A stretch of 64,000 nt of DNA from Ornithinimicrobium sp. F0845 (GTDB lineage Bacteria; Actinomycetota; Actinomycetes; Actinomycetales; Dermatophilaceae), in contig NZ_JALKAL010000011.1 in NCBI RefSeq assembly GCF_023015765.1, positions 6,693 through 70,692 on the forward strand, written 5' to 3'. The notes under the pieces are model-generated. The model did no database searches, was not told the DNA's origin, and worked only from the letters and a program-made list of their open reading frames with translations. The translations under genes were made by a program, and so were the position numbers. This document shows positions 46,279 through 54,897 of the stretch, in pieces; position 1 is the stretch's first letter, and every line of letters begins with the position of its first letter.

Positions 46279-47265
46279 GTGTTCCAGCGCAAGAGCAAGG
46301 CTGACCAGGTCAGCGAGGAGGCGGTGGCCGCAAAGGACAAGGCGGTGGCCGGGATGAAGTCGAGCGCCGCAGCCGCCAGGGAGACCTTCGACGAGCGGAT
46401 CGCACCCCGCGCCAGCGAGGCTGCCGAGGTCGCCAAGGAGAAGTCCGGCGAGTTCGCGGCCCAGGCCAAGGAGAAGGCCGTCCAGGCACAGAAGCGTGCG
46501 GTGTCCAGCATCGACCACGGCATCGACGCGGCCGTGCCCAAGGGCCAGGAGGCGCTGGCCGCGGTGGGGCCCAAGGTGGACCACGCCCGGGACGTGATCG
46601 TCGACGACATCCTGCCCAAGATCTCCGAGATGCTCGGCAACATGCAGCACGCCAAGGACGAGAAGCTCGCGCAGCTCGCGGCGACCGCACCCGCGGTGGT
46701 GCCGGCCCCCGAGAAGAAGAAAAAGAAGGGCAACGCCCTGGTCGTCATGGGCCTCCTCGCCGCCGCCGGTGCCGCGGTCGCGTGGTACCTGAACTCCAAG
46801 AAGAAGCCGGCCACCGACCCGTGGGCCACCGAGCACCACGTGGGCGGCGCCCCCGGTGTCGACTCCCAGGTCCGCGCCACCCTGGCTGACAAGGCGACGG
46901 CGACCGGGCGGACCGGGGCCGGCGCCGCTGGCACCGCGGAGGCGGAGACCCCCATCGCCGACAGCCTCGTGCAGAAGGCCGACAGCGCGGCCGCCAGCGC
47001 CAAGGGCAAGCTCGACGACGCCAAGGACAAGGCCAAGCACGTCGTCGACGACGCCAAGGACAAGCTCGCCGGGGCCAAGGACGACGCAAAGCACGCCGCC
47101 GGCGACACCAAGGCAGCGACCGAGGACGCCACCGACGACATCCCCGGCACGACCGGCAGCAGCACCTCCGGCTTCGGCACGGACTTCGGGGACGTGAAGG
47201 ACGACGCCGAGAACGCGGCCGAGAACCTCAAGGACGAGGCCGACCGGAAGACCGACCTGCCCTGA
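46279..47265 (+). CDS. Amphipathic-helix-rich protein with one transmembrane segment, function unknown
   Basis: 328 residues dominated by Ala/Lys/Glu/Asp amphipathic helices ([38 protein letters not shown]), resembling late-embryogenesis or apolipoprotein-like sequence. One hydrophobic segment near residue 155 ([20 protein letters not shown]) sits between two helical arms, after KKKKK. GTG 46279 is chosen because GAGGAGG lies five bases upstream; a GTG at 46216 lacks this. Such proteins may shape the envelope or respond to desiccation; that is inference. A strong hairpin follows at 47288-47324. Confidence 0.82.
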   Translation: MFQRKSKADQVSEEAVAAKDKAVAGMKSSAAAARETFDERIAPRASEAAEVAKEKSGEFAAQAKEKAVQAQKRAVSSIDHGIDAAVPKGQEALAAVGPKVDHARDVIVDDILPKISEMLGNMQHAKDEKLAQLAATAPAVVPAPEKKKKKGNALVVMGLLAAAGAAVAWYLNSKKKPATDPWATEHHVGGAPGVDSQVRATLADKATATGRTGAGAAGTAEAETPIADSLVQKADSAAASAKGKLDDAKDKAKHVVDDAKDKLAGAKDDAKHAAGDTKAATEDATDDIPGTTGSSTSGFGTDFGDVKDDAENAAENLKDEADRKTDLP

Positions 47266-47287
47266 CGGGCCGGTCCCCACCGGAGGA

Positions 47288-47324
47288 CGTGGGCGGCCGT
47301 CGCACCTCGCGATGGCCGCCCACG
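47288..47324 (+). terminator. Rho-independent-like terminator
   Basis: CGTGGGCGGCC (47288-47298) and GGCCGCCCACG (47314-47324) are a perfect 11-bp stem with a 15-base loop, followed by TTCGTG. It lies 23 bases after the stop of the helix-rich protein gene. Confidence 0.75.
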
Positions 47325-47363
47325 TTCGTGCCAAACAGGGTCCGCCCCACGTTCGTGCCCCGC

Positions 47364-47426
47364 GTCACCGACCAGTCACACGGGGTCACGGACCAGTCCC
47401 ACACGACCTCAGATCAGTCCCACAGG
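47364..47426. repeat. Three 21-bp tandem repeats upstream of the acyltransferase gene
   Basis: Units at 47364, 47385 and 47406 share the core GA(C/T)CAGTC(A/C)CAC. The 21-bp period is two helical turns, so a bound protein would align on one face. They end 44 bases before a CATACT -10-like element and are probably operator or activator sites for the acyltransferase gene. They are too short and too uniform in spacing to be CRISPR. Confidence 0.7.
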
Positions 47427-47469
47427 CACCACAAATCACAAGAGATTCCTCCAGTCACCCGCGTGGCGC

Positions 47470-47509
47470 CATACTGCACAGCTATGGGCCCCTAAGTTGG
47501 GGCCCATAG
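47470..47509 (+). promoter_or_regulatory. -10-like element and 5'-leader hairpin of the acyltransferase mRNA
   Basis: CATACT (47470-47475) is followed seven bases later by CTATGGGCCCC (47482-47492), whose exact complement is at 47499-47509 with loop TAAGTT. If CATACT is the -10, transcription starts close to the base of the stem, so the mRNA would begin with a very stable hairpin about 28 bases before the TTG start. Alternatively it ends upstream transcription. Confidence 0.55.
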
Positions 47510-47537
47510 GTGTGTCCCGCCCCGGGAGGAGGTTGCG

Positions 47538-49850
47538 TTGTCGGCCCAGACCAACGAGCCCGAGTCCCCTCCCGCAACCTCCGCCGACCCACCTGGCACC
47601 AGCACCGCCCGACACGGCCCCGCCGCGGGCACCGACCTGCTGGAGCGACCGGTCGCCCCCGCGCGCACCGCGCTCCCCGAGGCGACACCTGACCTCCCAC
47701 GCCGGCGGCGCAGGGGCCCGTCCGACCTGGACCCCCGACCAGGACACATCCACGGGCTGGACGGCATCCGGGCGCTGGCCATCATCGGCGTCCTGATCTT
47801 CCACTTCACCCCGACCGTGCTGCCCGGCGGCTTCCTGGGGGTCGACGTCTTCTTCGTGCTGTCCGGCTTCCTGATCACCACCCTGCTGCTGCGTGAGATC
47901 AGCCGCCGGGGACGGCTCAACCTGCCGCAGTTCTGGCTCCGCCGGGCCCGGCGCCTGCTCCCCGCGCTGGTCACCGTCGTGGTCGTGAGCATCGCCGCGG
48001 CGCGCCTGGCCGGGGGTGACCTGCTCGTCAACATCGGGCGGCAGACCCTGGGCGCGATGACCTTCAGCACCAACTGGGTCGAGGTCGCGGCCGGCGCCAG
48101 CTACTTCGACAGCACCTCGCCGCTGCTGTTCGTCAACTTCTGGTCCCTCGCCGTGGAGGAGCAGTTCTACCTGCTGTGGCCGCTCGCGCTCGTCGTGGTG
48201 CTCGCGGTCACCCGCACCTCCCGGCAGCGGATCGGCATCGCCCTGGGCCTGGCCCTCGGCTCGGCGCTGCTGATGGCGGTGCTCTTCAGCCCGGGCCAGG
48301 ACTCGACGCGCGTCTACTACGGCACCGACACGCACCTGTTCGGCCTGATGCTCGGCGTCGCGCTCGCCTTCGCGTGGGCCGCCCCGCACCGCCTGGGGCT
48401 GCATACCCGCGCGTGGCGCCGGTGGCGGATGCCGGCCGTGCTGACCGCGCTCGTGGTCCTCGTCGTGCTGATGTCCCGCCTCACCGACGCGCACCCGTGG
48501 ACCTACCGTGGCGGCATACTCCTGGCCTGCGTGGCGACCGCCGTGCTCATCGCCGGCCTGCTCGAGTCGCCCAGCGGCTGGCGGCGGGCCATGGAGCTGC
48601 GCCCGCTGAGCTATCTGGGGGAGCGGTCCTACGGGATCTACCTGTGGCACTGGCCGGTGCTGATGATCGTGGCCGCGCTCTTTCCGTATGCCGAGGGCAC
48701 CCTCCGCGGGTATGTCACCCTGACCGCTGCCCTGGTGCTCACGCTGGTGCTGTCCGAGCTGTGCTTCCGCTATGTGGAGACGCCGGTGCGCACGCACGGC
48801 TTCCGCGCCTGCTATGCCGCGGTCCGCGAGCGGGTGTCCGGCCCCACGCGGGGGGCGGTCACCTCGGCCGTGGCGGCGATCACCGTGCTGGCCGTGGCGC
48901 TCGCCGGTGTCGCCATCGCCACGGCGCCGGAGAAGTCGGAGACCCAGCTGGCGATCGAGGCGGCCGAGGCCGACCTCAACACGGCGCCGGTCGACGCCCC
49001 CGCGCGGGTGTCGCTGGCCGGCGGTGCCCTGCTCGGGACCACCTCGGTCGAGGACACGGGGGTTGAGGACACGGGGGTTGAGGACGCTGCGATCGGGGGC
49101 GGCGCGGTCGATGGTGCGGGTGACGCTGGGTCTGGGGAGTCCGTCGGCACGCTGGGTGAGGGCTTCCAGTCGGCCATGGACCGGATCATCGCCCGGCCCG
49201 GCGGCGACGGCACGGGGTCAGGCTCTGCCGACGACCCGGACGCTGCGGATCCGGGCGTGGGGCAAGAGACGGACCCGGCGGAGCAGACCGGGGATCCGGC
49301 CGAGCAGCCGGCTGAGGTCGCGGTGCCGGAGGGCTGGCACGAGGACGAGGAGGGCCTGCTGGTCCCCAACAGCAGCCGCCTCACCGCGATCGGTGACTCC
49401 CTGGTCGTGACCAGCGCCGACGGGCTGAAGTGGCGCTTCCCCGAGATGAACTTCGCCGCCAAGTCCAACCGGCAGTGGAAGGACGCCAACCCCGTGCTGG
49501 AGGCAGCGCTGGCCGAGGGGACCGTCCGCGACAACGTCATCGTGCACTTCGGCACCAACGCCGGCGTCAACGAGAAGCAGCTGCGGCAGTTCCTGGACAC
49601 CCTGGGCCCGGACCGCAACGTCGTGGTGATGAACCTCTACGGCTCCAGCACCTTCACCCCGTCCTCCAACGAGACCATCGAGGAGGTCGTCGCCGACTAT
49701 CCCAACGCGGTCGTCGGCGACTGGCAGGGCACCATCGAGCAGCAGCCCGAGGTCCTGCAGTCCGACCGGATCCACCCGGACATCGAGGGCATGCACGTCT
49801 ACGCGGGCGTCGTCGCCCGTGCCTTCGACGAGCTCGCCCGCCGGGGCTAG
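47538..49850 (+). CDS. OatA-like acyltransferase with SGNH domain
   Basis: 770 residues. Residues about 70-440 form an acyltransferase-3 membrane domain (LDGIRALAIIGVLIFHF, FFVLSGFLITTLLL, NFWSLAVEEQFYLLWP, RSYGIYLWHWP). An extracytoplasmic linker follows with VEDTGVEDTGVED repeats and an Asp/Pro-rich stretch. A C-terminal SGNH-like domain (about 610-770) has GDS in AIGDSLVV, HFGTNAGVN and the Asp/His pair in DRIHPDIEGMH. It is the OatA layout, so it probably O-acetylates peptidoglycan or a surface glycan outside. Start TTG 47538 has GGAGGAGG six bases upstream. The serine in GDS is present. Its control region is unusual. Confidence 0.88.
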   Translation: MSAQTNEPESPPATSADPPGTSTARHGPAAGTDLLERPVAPARTALPEATPDLPRRRRRGPSDLDPRPGHIHGLDGIRALAIIGVLIFHFTPTVLPGGFLGVDVFFVLSGFLITTLLLREISRRGRLNLPQFWLRRARRLLPALVTVVVVSIAAARLAGGDLLVNIGRQTLGAMTFSTNWVEVAAGASYFDSTSPLLFVNFWSLAVEEQFYLLWPLALVVVLAVTRTSRQRIGIALGLALGSALLMAVLFSPGQDSTRVYYGTDTHLFGLMLGVALAFAWAAPHRLGLHTRAWRRWRMPAVLTALVVLVVLMSRLTDAHPWTYRGGILLACVATAVLIAGLLESPSGWRRAMELRPLSYLGERSYGIYLWHWPVLMIVAALFPYAEGTLRGYVTLTAALVLTLVLSELCFRYVETPVRTHGFRACYAAVRERVSGPTRGAVTSAVAAITVLAVALAGVAIATAPEKSETQLAIEAAEADLNTAPVDAPARVSLAGGALLGTTSVEDTGVEDTGVEDAAIGGGAVDGAGDAGSGESVGTLGEGFQSAMDRIIARPGGDGTGSGSADDPDAADPGVGQETDPAEQTGDPAEQPAEVAVPEGWHEDEEGLLVPNSSRLTAIGDSLVVTSADGLKWRFPEMNFAAKSNRQWKDANPVLEAALAEGTVRDNVIVHFGTNAGVNEKQLRQFLDTLGPDRNVVVMNLYGSSTFTPSSNETIEEVVADYPNAVVGDWQGTIEQQPEVLQSDRIHPDIEGMHVYAGVVARAFDELARRG

Positions 49851-49860
49851 TCTCTGCGGG

Positions 49861-50667
49861 CTAGAGCCGGGCGTGCCGATTGACGTCCTTGTAGAGCAGG
49901 TAGCGGAAGGGCCCCGGGCCGCCGGCGTAGCAGGCCTGCGGACAGAACGCTCGCAGCCACATGAAGTCGCCGGCCTGGACCTCGACCCAGTCCTGGTTGA
50001 GCAGGTAGACCCCCTTGCCCTCGAGAACGTAGAGCCCGTGCTCCATCACGTGGGTCTCCGGGAACGGGATCGACCCGCCGGGCTGGAAGGTCACGATGTT
50101 GACGTGCATGTCGTGGCGCACGTCGAGCGGGTCGACGAAGCGCTGCGTCGCCCACGCCTGCGTGCCGGGCATCGGCTCCGGCGCCACGTCATCCTCGTGC
50201 GTCACGAACGGCTCGGGCACGTCGATGCCCTCGACGTGCTGGTAGGCCTTCCGGATCCAGTGGAAGGTGGCGCTGGCCCCCGACTCGTTGCGCAGGGACC
50301 AGCCCGCCCCGGGCGGGAGGTAGGCATAGCTCCCAGGCCGCAGCACGTGATCGGTGCCTCCGAGCCGCAGGACCGGCGAGCCGTCGACGACGAACAGGAC
50401 CGCCTCGGCGCCCCCGTCGTCGTCCGGGCGGTCGCTGCCACCGCCGGGGGCGACCTCCACGACATACTGACTGAAGGTCTCGGCGAAGCCGGACAGCGGC
50501 CGGGCCAGCACCCAGGCGCGCGTCGCCCGCCAGTGCGGCAGCTGGCTGGTGACGATGTCGCGCAGGGTGCCGCGGGGGAGGACGGCGTAGGCCTCGGTGA
50601 ACACCGCCCGGTCCGTGGTGAGCTCCTCCTGCCCGGGCAGGCCGCCGCGGGGGACGTAGTAGGTCAT
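49861..50667 (-). CDS. (S)-ureidoglycine aminohydrolase
   Basis: 268-residue bicupin. The first cupin has EAVLFVVDGSPVLRLGG and the second EHGLYVLEGKGVYLLN, with metal-ligand His/Glu residues in PETHVMEHG. The sequence pattern matches YlbA/UAH, which turns ureidoglycine into ureidoglycolate plus ammonia in allantoin degradation. ATG 50665-50667 overlaps the allantoinase stop by 4 bp and has GGAGAGGAGAGG upstream. It is the last gene of the urate operon here; the usual allantoate-processing gene is not in the window. Confidence 0.92.
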   Translation of the reverse strand: MTYYVPRGGLPGQEELTTDRAVFTEAYAVLPRGTLRDIVTSQLPHWRATRAWVLARPLSGFAETFSQYVVEVAPGGGSDRPDDDGGAEAVLFVVDGSPVLRLGGTDHVLRPGSYAYLPPGAGWSLRNESGASATFHWIRKAYQHVEGIDVPEPFVTHEDDVAPEPMPGTQAWATQRFVDPLDVRHDMHVNIVTFQPGGSIPFPETHVMEHGLYVLEGKGVYLLNQDWVEVQAGDFMWLRAFCPQACYAGGPGPFRYLLYKDVNRHARL

Positions 50668-52013
50668 GCCTCTCCTCTCCGGAGCAGCCGCCCGCGGGGG
50701 ACGGCGCCGGCGTCGGCCGGATCCACGAGTATGCCGTGCAGCCAGGTCGCCCGGACCACGCCCGTGAGCGTGTGGCCGGCGTAGGGGGTGTCGGGGTTGC
50801 GGTGGTGGAGCAGGGCCGGGTCCACCGTGAACTCCTCGTCCGGGGCGAGCACGCACAGGTCGGCGTCGTGGCCCACCGCCAGCCGCCCCTTGCGCCGCAG
50901 ACCCACCAGGTCGGCCGGGCCCTGGCACATCCACCGGGCGACGTCCACCAGCGTGTGGCCCCGGCGCCGGGCGTGCGTCCACACGGCCGGGAGCCCCAGC
51001 TGCACGGAGGCGATGCCGCCCCAGGCCTGCCCGAAGTCGCCGGTGTCGAGGCACTTCAGGGCTGAGGTGCACGGAGAGTGGTCGGAGACGACGGCGTCGA
51101 TGCTGCCGTCGGCCAGCCCGCTCCACAGCAGGTCACGGTTGGCGGCGCCGCGGATCGGCGGGCAGCACTTGAACTCGGTGTGACCGTCGGCCACGTCCTC
51201 GTCGGCGAGCGTCAGGTAGTGCGGGCAGGTCTCGACGCTGAGCCGCGTGCCCCGGTCGCGGGCGGTGCGGAGCGTCGGCAGCGCGTCGGCCGCTGACAGG
51301 TGGACGACGTGCACGCGGGCACCGGTCTGCTCCGCCGCGGCGACCAGCCGCTCGATCGCGACCTGCTCGGCCCGCGGCGGACGGGTCGCGACGAAGTCGG
51401 CGTAGGCCCGGCTCTGCAGCGGCCTCGCGTCGATCTCCCCTTCGTCCTCGGCGTGGACCAGGAGCAGCGCGTCCAGCCGGGCCAGCTCGGTGAGCGCCTC
51501 GCGCAGCCCCGCGTCGTCGAGGTGGCCGAACTCCTCGACGCCGGAGGGCAGCAGGAAGCACTTGAACCCGAGCACCCCGGCGTCGTGCAGCGGCTCGAGG
51601 TCGGCGAGGTTGCCGGGGACCGCTCCGCCCCAGAAGCCCACGTCCACGTGCACCCGCCCCCGCGCCGCCTGCTGCTTGGCGCGCAGCCCGGCCAGGGTGG
51701 TCGTGGGCGGCACCGAGTTGAGCGGCATGTCGACGATCGTGGTCACCCCACCGGCGGCCGCGGCCCGGGTCGCGGAGTCGAAGCCCTCCCAGTCGCTGCG
51801 GCCGGGGTCGTTGACGTGGACGTGGGTGTCGACCAGCCCGGGCAGCAGCACCTCGTCGTCCGCGAGGACGACGTCGGGCTCCTGGCCGGGCGGGAGGACA
51901 GCGTCGAGGGTGGCGATCCGGCCGTGCAGTATGCCGAGGGTCACCGGCCGCTCCTGCTCGCCGACGACCGCCCGCTCGGCTCGGACGACGCGGTCGTAGG
52001 GCTCAGCTGCCAC
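50664..52013 (-). CDS. allB: Allantoinase
   Basis: 449-residue amidohydrolase-superfamily enzyme that opens allantoin to allantoate. Metal motifs are complete: LPGLVDTHVHVNDPG, LGFKCFLLPSG (the carboxylated Lys), VHAEDEGE, VHVVHLSAAD and VSDHSPC. GTG 52011-52013 overlaps the HIU hydrolase gene by 11 bp. It sits between uraH and the ureidoglycine aminohydrolase gene. The Lys in GFKCFL is required for the di-metal centre and is present. Confidence 0.95.
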   Translation of the reverse strand: MAAEPYDRVVRAERAVVGEQERPVTLGILHGRIATLDAVLPPGQEPDVVLADDEVLLPGLVDTHVHVNDPGRSDWEGFDSATRAAAAGGVTTIVDMPLNSVPPTTTLAGLRAKQQAARGRVHVDVGFWGGAVPGNLADLEPLHDAGVLGFKCFLLPSGVEEFGHLDDAGLREALTELARLDALLLVHAEDEGEIDARPLQSRAYADFVATRPPRAEQVAIERLVAAAEQTGARVHVVHLSAADALPTLRTARDRGTRLSVETCPHYLTLADEDVADGHTEFKCCPPIRGAANRDLLWSGLADGSIDAVVSDHSPCTSALKCLDTGDFGQAWGGIASVQLGLPAVWTHARRRGHTLVDVARWMCQGPADLVGLRRKGRLAVGHDADLCVLAPDEEFTVDPALLHHRNPDTPYAGHTLTGVVRATWLHGILVDPADAGAVPRGRLLRRGEA

Positions 52014-52299
52014 GGTAGGTCGAGTACCCGAACGGGCTGAGCAGGAGGGGGACGTGGTGGTGCTCGTCGGCGGTGATCCGGAAGGCGACGACGACCTCGG
52101 GATAGAAGGGTCCGTCCAGGTCGAAGCGCAGCCGGTAGCTGCCCGTCGGCAGGTCGCCGCCGAGCGCCCCGATCCGCCCGTCGTCGTCGGTCACCCACTC
52201 CGCGAGCGCGGTGCCGTCCGCGTCCAGCAGCGTGACGGGGACACCCCGGGCCGGTCGCCCGGTGGCGGTGTCGAGGACGTGGGTGCTCAGGGTTGCCAT
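52003..52299 (-). CDS. uraH: 5-hydroxyisourate hydrolase
   Basis: 98-residue transthyretin-like protein. LSTHVLDTATGRPA near the N-terminus carries the catalytic His, and the C-terminal YSTYRGS is the diagnostic YRGS tag of HIU hydrolases. The enzyme converts 5-hydroxyisourate, the urate-oxidase product, to OHCU. ATG 52297-52299 overlaps the OHCU decarboxylase stop by one base. It is fully typical in length. Confidence 0.95.
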   Translation of the reverse strand: MATLSTHVLDTATGRPARGVPVTLLDADGTALAEWVTDDDGRIGALGGDLPTGSYRLRFDLDGPFYPEVVVAFRITADEHHHVPLLLSPFGYSTYRGS

Positions 52300-52796
52300 C
52301 AGACCAGGACCTCCTTGGCGCGCAGCAGCGCGATCTGCACGAGCTGCTCGATCGTCTCCGCGCGCTCCTGCTCGTCGGTGTTCGTCAGACGGATCCGGAG
52401 CTGGTCGAGGACCTGTTGCCCGTCCCGGCCGGCCGCGCGGATGATGAAGACCCGGCCGAACCGCTCCTCGTAGGCGCGGTTGCCCTCGAGCAGCGCCCGC
52501 GCCAGCTCCTCGTCGGAGCGGTCAATCGCGGACTGCTCGCGCTCGGAGTGAGTGGCCTCGTGGCGGTCGGCGTCAGCCCGCTCCCCGATGCGCGGGTGGC
52601 GGGCCAGGGCCAGGGTGAGCTCCTCGTCGGTGATGGTGAGCGCCGCGGACCGCATGGCGGCCTCCAGGCCGGACCACTCCGCATACTGCCTCCCGGCCAC
52701 CACCTGGTGGGCCCAGCGGGGGACGTCCAGGCAGGTCAGCAGGCGGGCCCGGGCCTCGTAGGCGGCCAGCTCGTTGAAGGCGCGGGGGTCGGTCAT
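52299..52796 (-). CDS. uraD: OHCU decarboxylase
   Basis: 165-residue all-helical enzyme that decarboxylates OHCU to S-allantoin. Motifs FNELAAYEARARLLTCL, HPRIGERA (with His/Glu contacts) and EERFGRVFIIRAAGRDG match UraD. ATG 52794-52796 overlaps the urate oxidase stop by 4 bp. It continues the operon toward uraH. Confidence 0.94.
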   Translation of the reverse strand: MTDPRAFNELAAYEARARLLTCLDVPRWAHQVVAGRQYAEWSGLEAAMRSAALTITDEELTLALARHPRIGERADADRHEATHSEREQSAIDRSDEELARALLEGNRAYEERFGRVFIIRAAGRDGQQVLDQLRIRLTNTDEQERAETIEQLVQIALLRAKEVLV

Positions 52797-53650
52797 TCTT
52801 CGTCCCGGGTGACGGTCGCCTCGATCAGGCCGTAGGGGCGGTCGGCGGCGATGAAGACCTCCCCGTCGTTGGCGACGTCGAAGGGGGACAGGTCGACCAG
52901 GAGGTGGTGCTTGTTGGGGGCGCTGAAGGAGATCTCGGTGATGCCGGGCTGCTGCTCGAGGACGGCGCGACCCATCAGCCACAGCGTCTCCTGGAGGGCG
53001 CGGCTGTAGGTCGTCGCGAAGGTCTCCAGGAGCGTGGCGCGGACCGCGGTGTAGGTGCTGTTCCAGTCCACGTCGAGGCCGGACCATCGCCAGGTGGCCG
53101 TCAGCGACGTGGCGAGGATGCGGTCGTCGGCCTCCGGCAGCGTCGTGTAGTCGTCCTTGAGGAACCCCTGGAACTCCGAGCCGGTGGACTTCAGCAGGAC
53201 CAGGTCGGTCAGGCCGGAGGTGACGCTCGCGCCGTCGCGGGTGCGGTCGACCTCGGTGGTGCGCACCTCGCCGCCGCGCCGGACGAAGGCGTGGTCGTGT
53301 CCGCCGCCGTCGGGACCCACGGGGATCCGGTCCCAGGCGTACTCCTCGACGCGCGTCCGGCAGCCGGTCGCCGCGGGCGAGGCGTCCAGGAGCCGCTGCC
53401 CGAGGGCCAGGGCGTAGTCCTCGATCGAGGCGACGCCGTGCTCCTTGGCGTAGGCGAAGGCGGTGTTCTTCTGGGTGTCCGTGGGCAGCACCGCCGACTG
53501 GTCGCCGTCGACGTGCGCAGCCTCGAAGTCCCCGCGCAGGGACGTGGAGACGTTGAGGTCGCGGATCTCGTGGCGCTCGGAGTCGCGCACGATGCGCACC
53601 ACCCGGCTCTCGGACTTGCCGTAGCGGTTGGCTCCCAGGCGGATGCCCAT
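52793..53650 (-). CDS. Urate oxidase (uricase)
   Basis: 285-residue cofactor-free urate oxidase of two tandem T-fold domains. Recognisable motifs include GANRYGKSESRVVRI, VLPTDTQKNTAFAYAKEH (catalytic Thr/Lys), KSTGSEFQGFLKDDYTTL and SAPNKHHLLVDL. It starts purine-ring breakdown by oxidising urate to 5-hydroxyisourate. ATG 53648-53650 is preferred to the upstream ATG at 53654-53656 because its AGGAG lies seven bases away rather than one. It overlaps the DUF6986 stop closely. Confidence 0.95.
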   Translation of the reverse strand: MGIRLGANRYGKSESRVVRIVRDSERHEIRDLNVSTSLRGDFEAAHVDGDQSAVLPTDTQKNTAFAYAKEHGVASIEDYALALGQRLLDASPAATGCRTRVEEYAWDRIPVGPDGGGHDHAFVRRGGEVRTTEVDRTRDGASVTSGLTDLVLLKSTGSEFQGFLKDDYTTLPEADDRILATSLTATWRWSGLDVDWNSTYTAVRATLLETFATTYSRALQETLWLMGRAVLEQQPGITEISFSAPNKHHLLVDLSPFDVANDGEVFIAADRPYGLIEATVTRDEE

Positions 53651-53652
53651 GC

Positions 53653-54867
53653 TCATGCTCCTCTCACAGGACGCCGGGCCATCGCCCACAGCGTCTCGGT
53701 CTGCAGACCGGTGGCCCCGACCACCTCGGACTCATCCAGCGCCCCGCAGTCGAGCCCGCGCACGACGAAGTCGGAGAGCGCCCGGGCGGTGGCCGGCTCG
53801 TCGAGGACCGAGGACTCCTCCCGGCGCACGTAGGTGCCCAGCCGCTCCGCCGCCGTGGCGAAACCGTCGCGGAAGTAGCGGTAGGTCGCGGCGTAGCGGG
53901 TCGGCAGCTGGGCCGGGTGCAGGTCCCAACCCTGGTAGAAGCCGCGCTCCAGGGAGCGCCGGACCAGGCGCAGGTGCTCCTGCCAGCCGGGGACCAGCTG
54001 GTCGCCGACCGGCAACCGGTTGGTGGAGCCGTCGGAGAGGCGCACACCGGTGCCGGCCGCGGCGACCTGCATCACTGCCTTGGCGTGGTCGGCCGCGGGG
54101 TGGTCGAGGGCCTGCTGACCGGCGGCGATCCCGCAGGCCGCGCTGTAGTCGTAGGTGCCGTAGTGAAAGCCGGTCAGCCGCCCCCGGGCGGCGGAGACCA
54201 TCGGTGCGAGCAGCACGCGGCCGTCGGCGCCGAGCACCGACTGGGGTGTCTCGACCTGGACCTCGAACTGCAGCCGGCCGCCGAGGTGCTCCTCGAGGCG
54301 CTCGCAGACGTGCGCCATCGCCTCGACCTGCTCGACCGCGGTGACCTTGGGGAGGGTGACCACGAAACCCTCGGGCACCCGGCCGAGCGCGTCGAGGAAG
54401 AGGAGCAGGGTGCGGACCCCGCGCGCCCGGGTGGCCGCCTCGAAGCTGCGGATCCGGAGGCCGGTGAACGGTGGGGCGGCACCGTCGTCCAGCAGCACCG
54501 CCAGCGCCCGGCCCGCGGCCGTGGCCGCGTCGTCCTCCTGCGCATCCGGCGGTGTCCCGTAGCCGTCCTCGAAGTCGATCCGCAGGTCCTCGATCGGCTC
54601 GCGGTCGAGCTTGGCCCGGACCCGGTCGGCGAGGTCCTCGTCCCCGTCGATCACCGCGCGGAACTCCTCGGCGTGCTCGCGGACCACCTGCGCCGCCTCG
54701 CGCCCCAGGTCGTGGACCGCCCGCTCGTGGAACCGGTCGGCCGGGAGATAGAAGGTGTGCACGGGCTGGCGTCCTGCGCGCTCGCCCGGATAGTGCTGCG
54801 CCAGCGCCGCATCGGCGTCGGCCAGCAGCTCGTCCAGCTCAGCGGTGAGCGGGCCCAGCAGGTCCAT
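53653..54867 (-). CDS. DUF6986/HpcH-HpaI aldolase-like protein, first gene of the urate operon
   Basis: 404-residue protein of the PEP-mutase/HpcH-HpaI aldolase superfamily. LRIDFEDGYGTPP gives an Asp-Glu-Asp cluster and QFEVQVETPQSVLGADGR a conserved metal-binding Glu; VTLPKVTAVEQVE and HYGTYDYSAACG frame the active site. Members use pyruvate, glyoxylate or acetyl-CoA-type chemistry, so a role in handling glyoxylate from ureidoglycolate, or an uncharacterised step, is possible; that is inference. ATG 54865-54867 begins six bases after a TAGAGT -10, giving a leaderless operon mRNA. Its stop lies just before the urate oxidase start. Confidence 0.82.
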   Translation of the reverse strand: MDLLGPLTAELDELLADADAALAQHYPGERAGRQPVHTFYLPADRFHERAVHDLGREAAQVVREHAEEFRAVIDGDEDLADRVRAKLDREPIEDLRIDFEDGYGTPPDAQEDDAATAAGRALAVLLDDGAAPPFTGLRIRSFEAATRARGVRTLLLFLDALGRVPEGFVVTLPKVTAVEQVEAMAHVCERLEEHLGGRLQFEVQVETPQSVLGADGRVLLAPMVSAARGRLTGFHYGTYDYSAACGIAAGQQALDHPAADHAKAVMQVAAAGTGVRLSDGSTNRLPVGDQLVPGWQEHLRLVRRSLERGFYQGWDLHPAQLPTRYAATYRYFRDGFATAAERLGTYVRREESSVLDEPATARALSDFVVRGLDCGALDESEVVGATGLQTETLWAMARRPVRGA

Positions 54868-54873
54868 CCCCAG

Positions 54874-54879
54874 ACTCTA
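54874..54879 (-). promoter_or_regulatory. Candidate leaderless -10 for the urate operon
   Basis: On the minus strand TAGAGT is followed by six bases and ATG 54867. GGTCGA lies 17 bases further upstream and may be the -35. It would start the whole six-gene operon. Confidence 0.5.
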
Positions 54880-54897
54880 GTGGCCCGTCCACCACCT

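Noticed and set aside
47364-47426. CRISPR array
   Set aside because: Only three contiguous 21-bp units without spacers, and no cas genes.
53653-54867. Malate synthase for the urate operon
   Set aside because: The length (404) and motifs fit HpcH/HpaI-type DUF6986 proteins, not the larger malate synthases.
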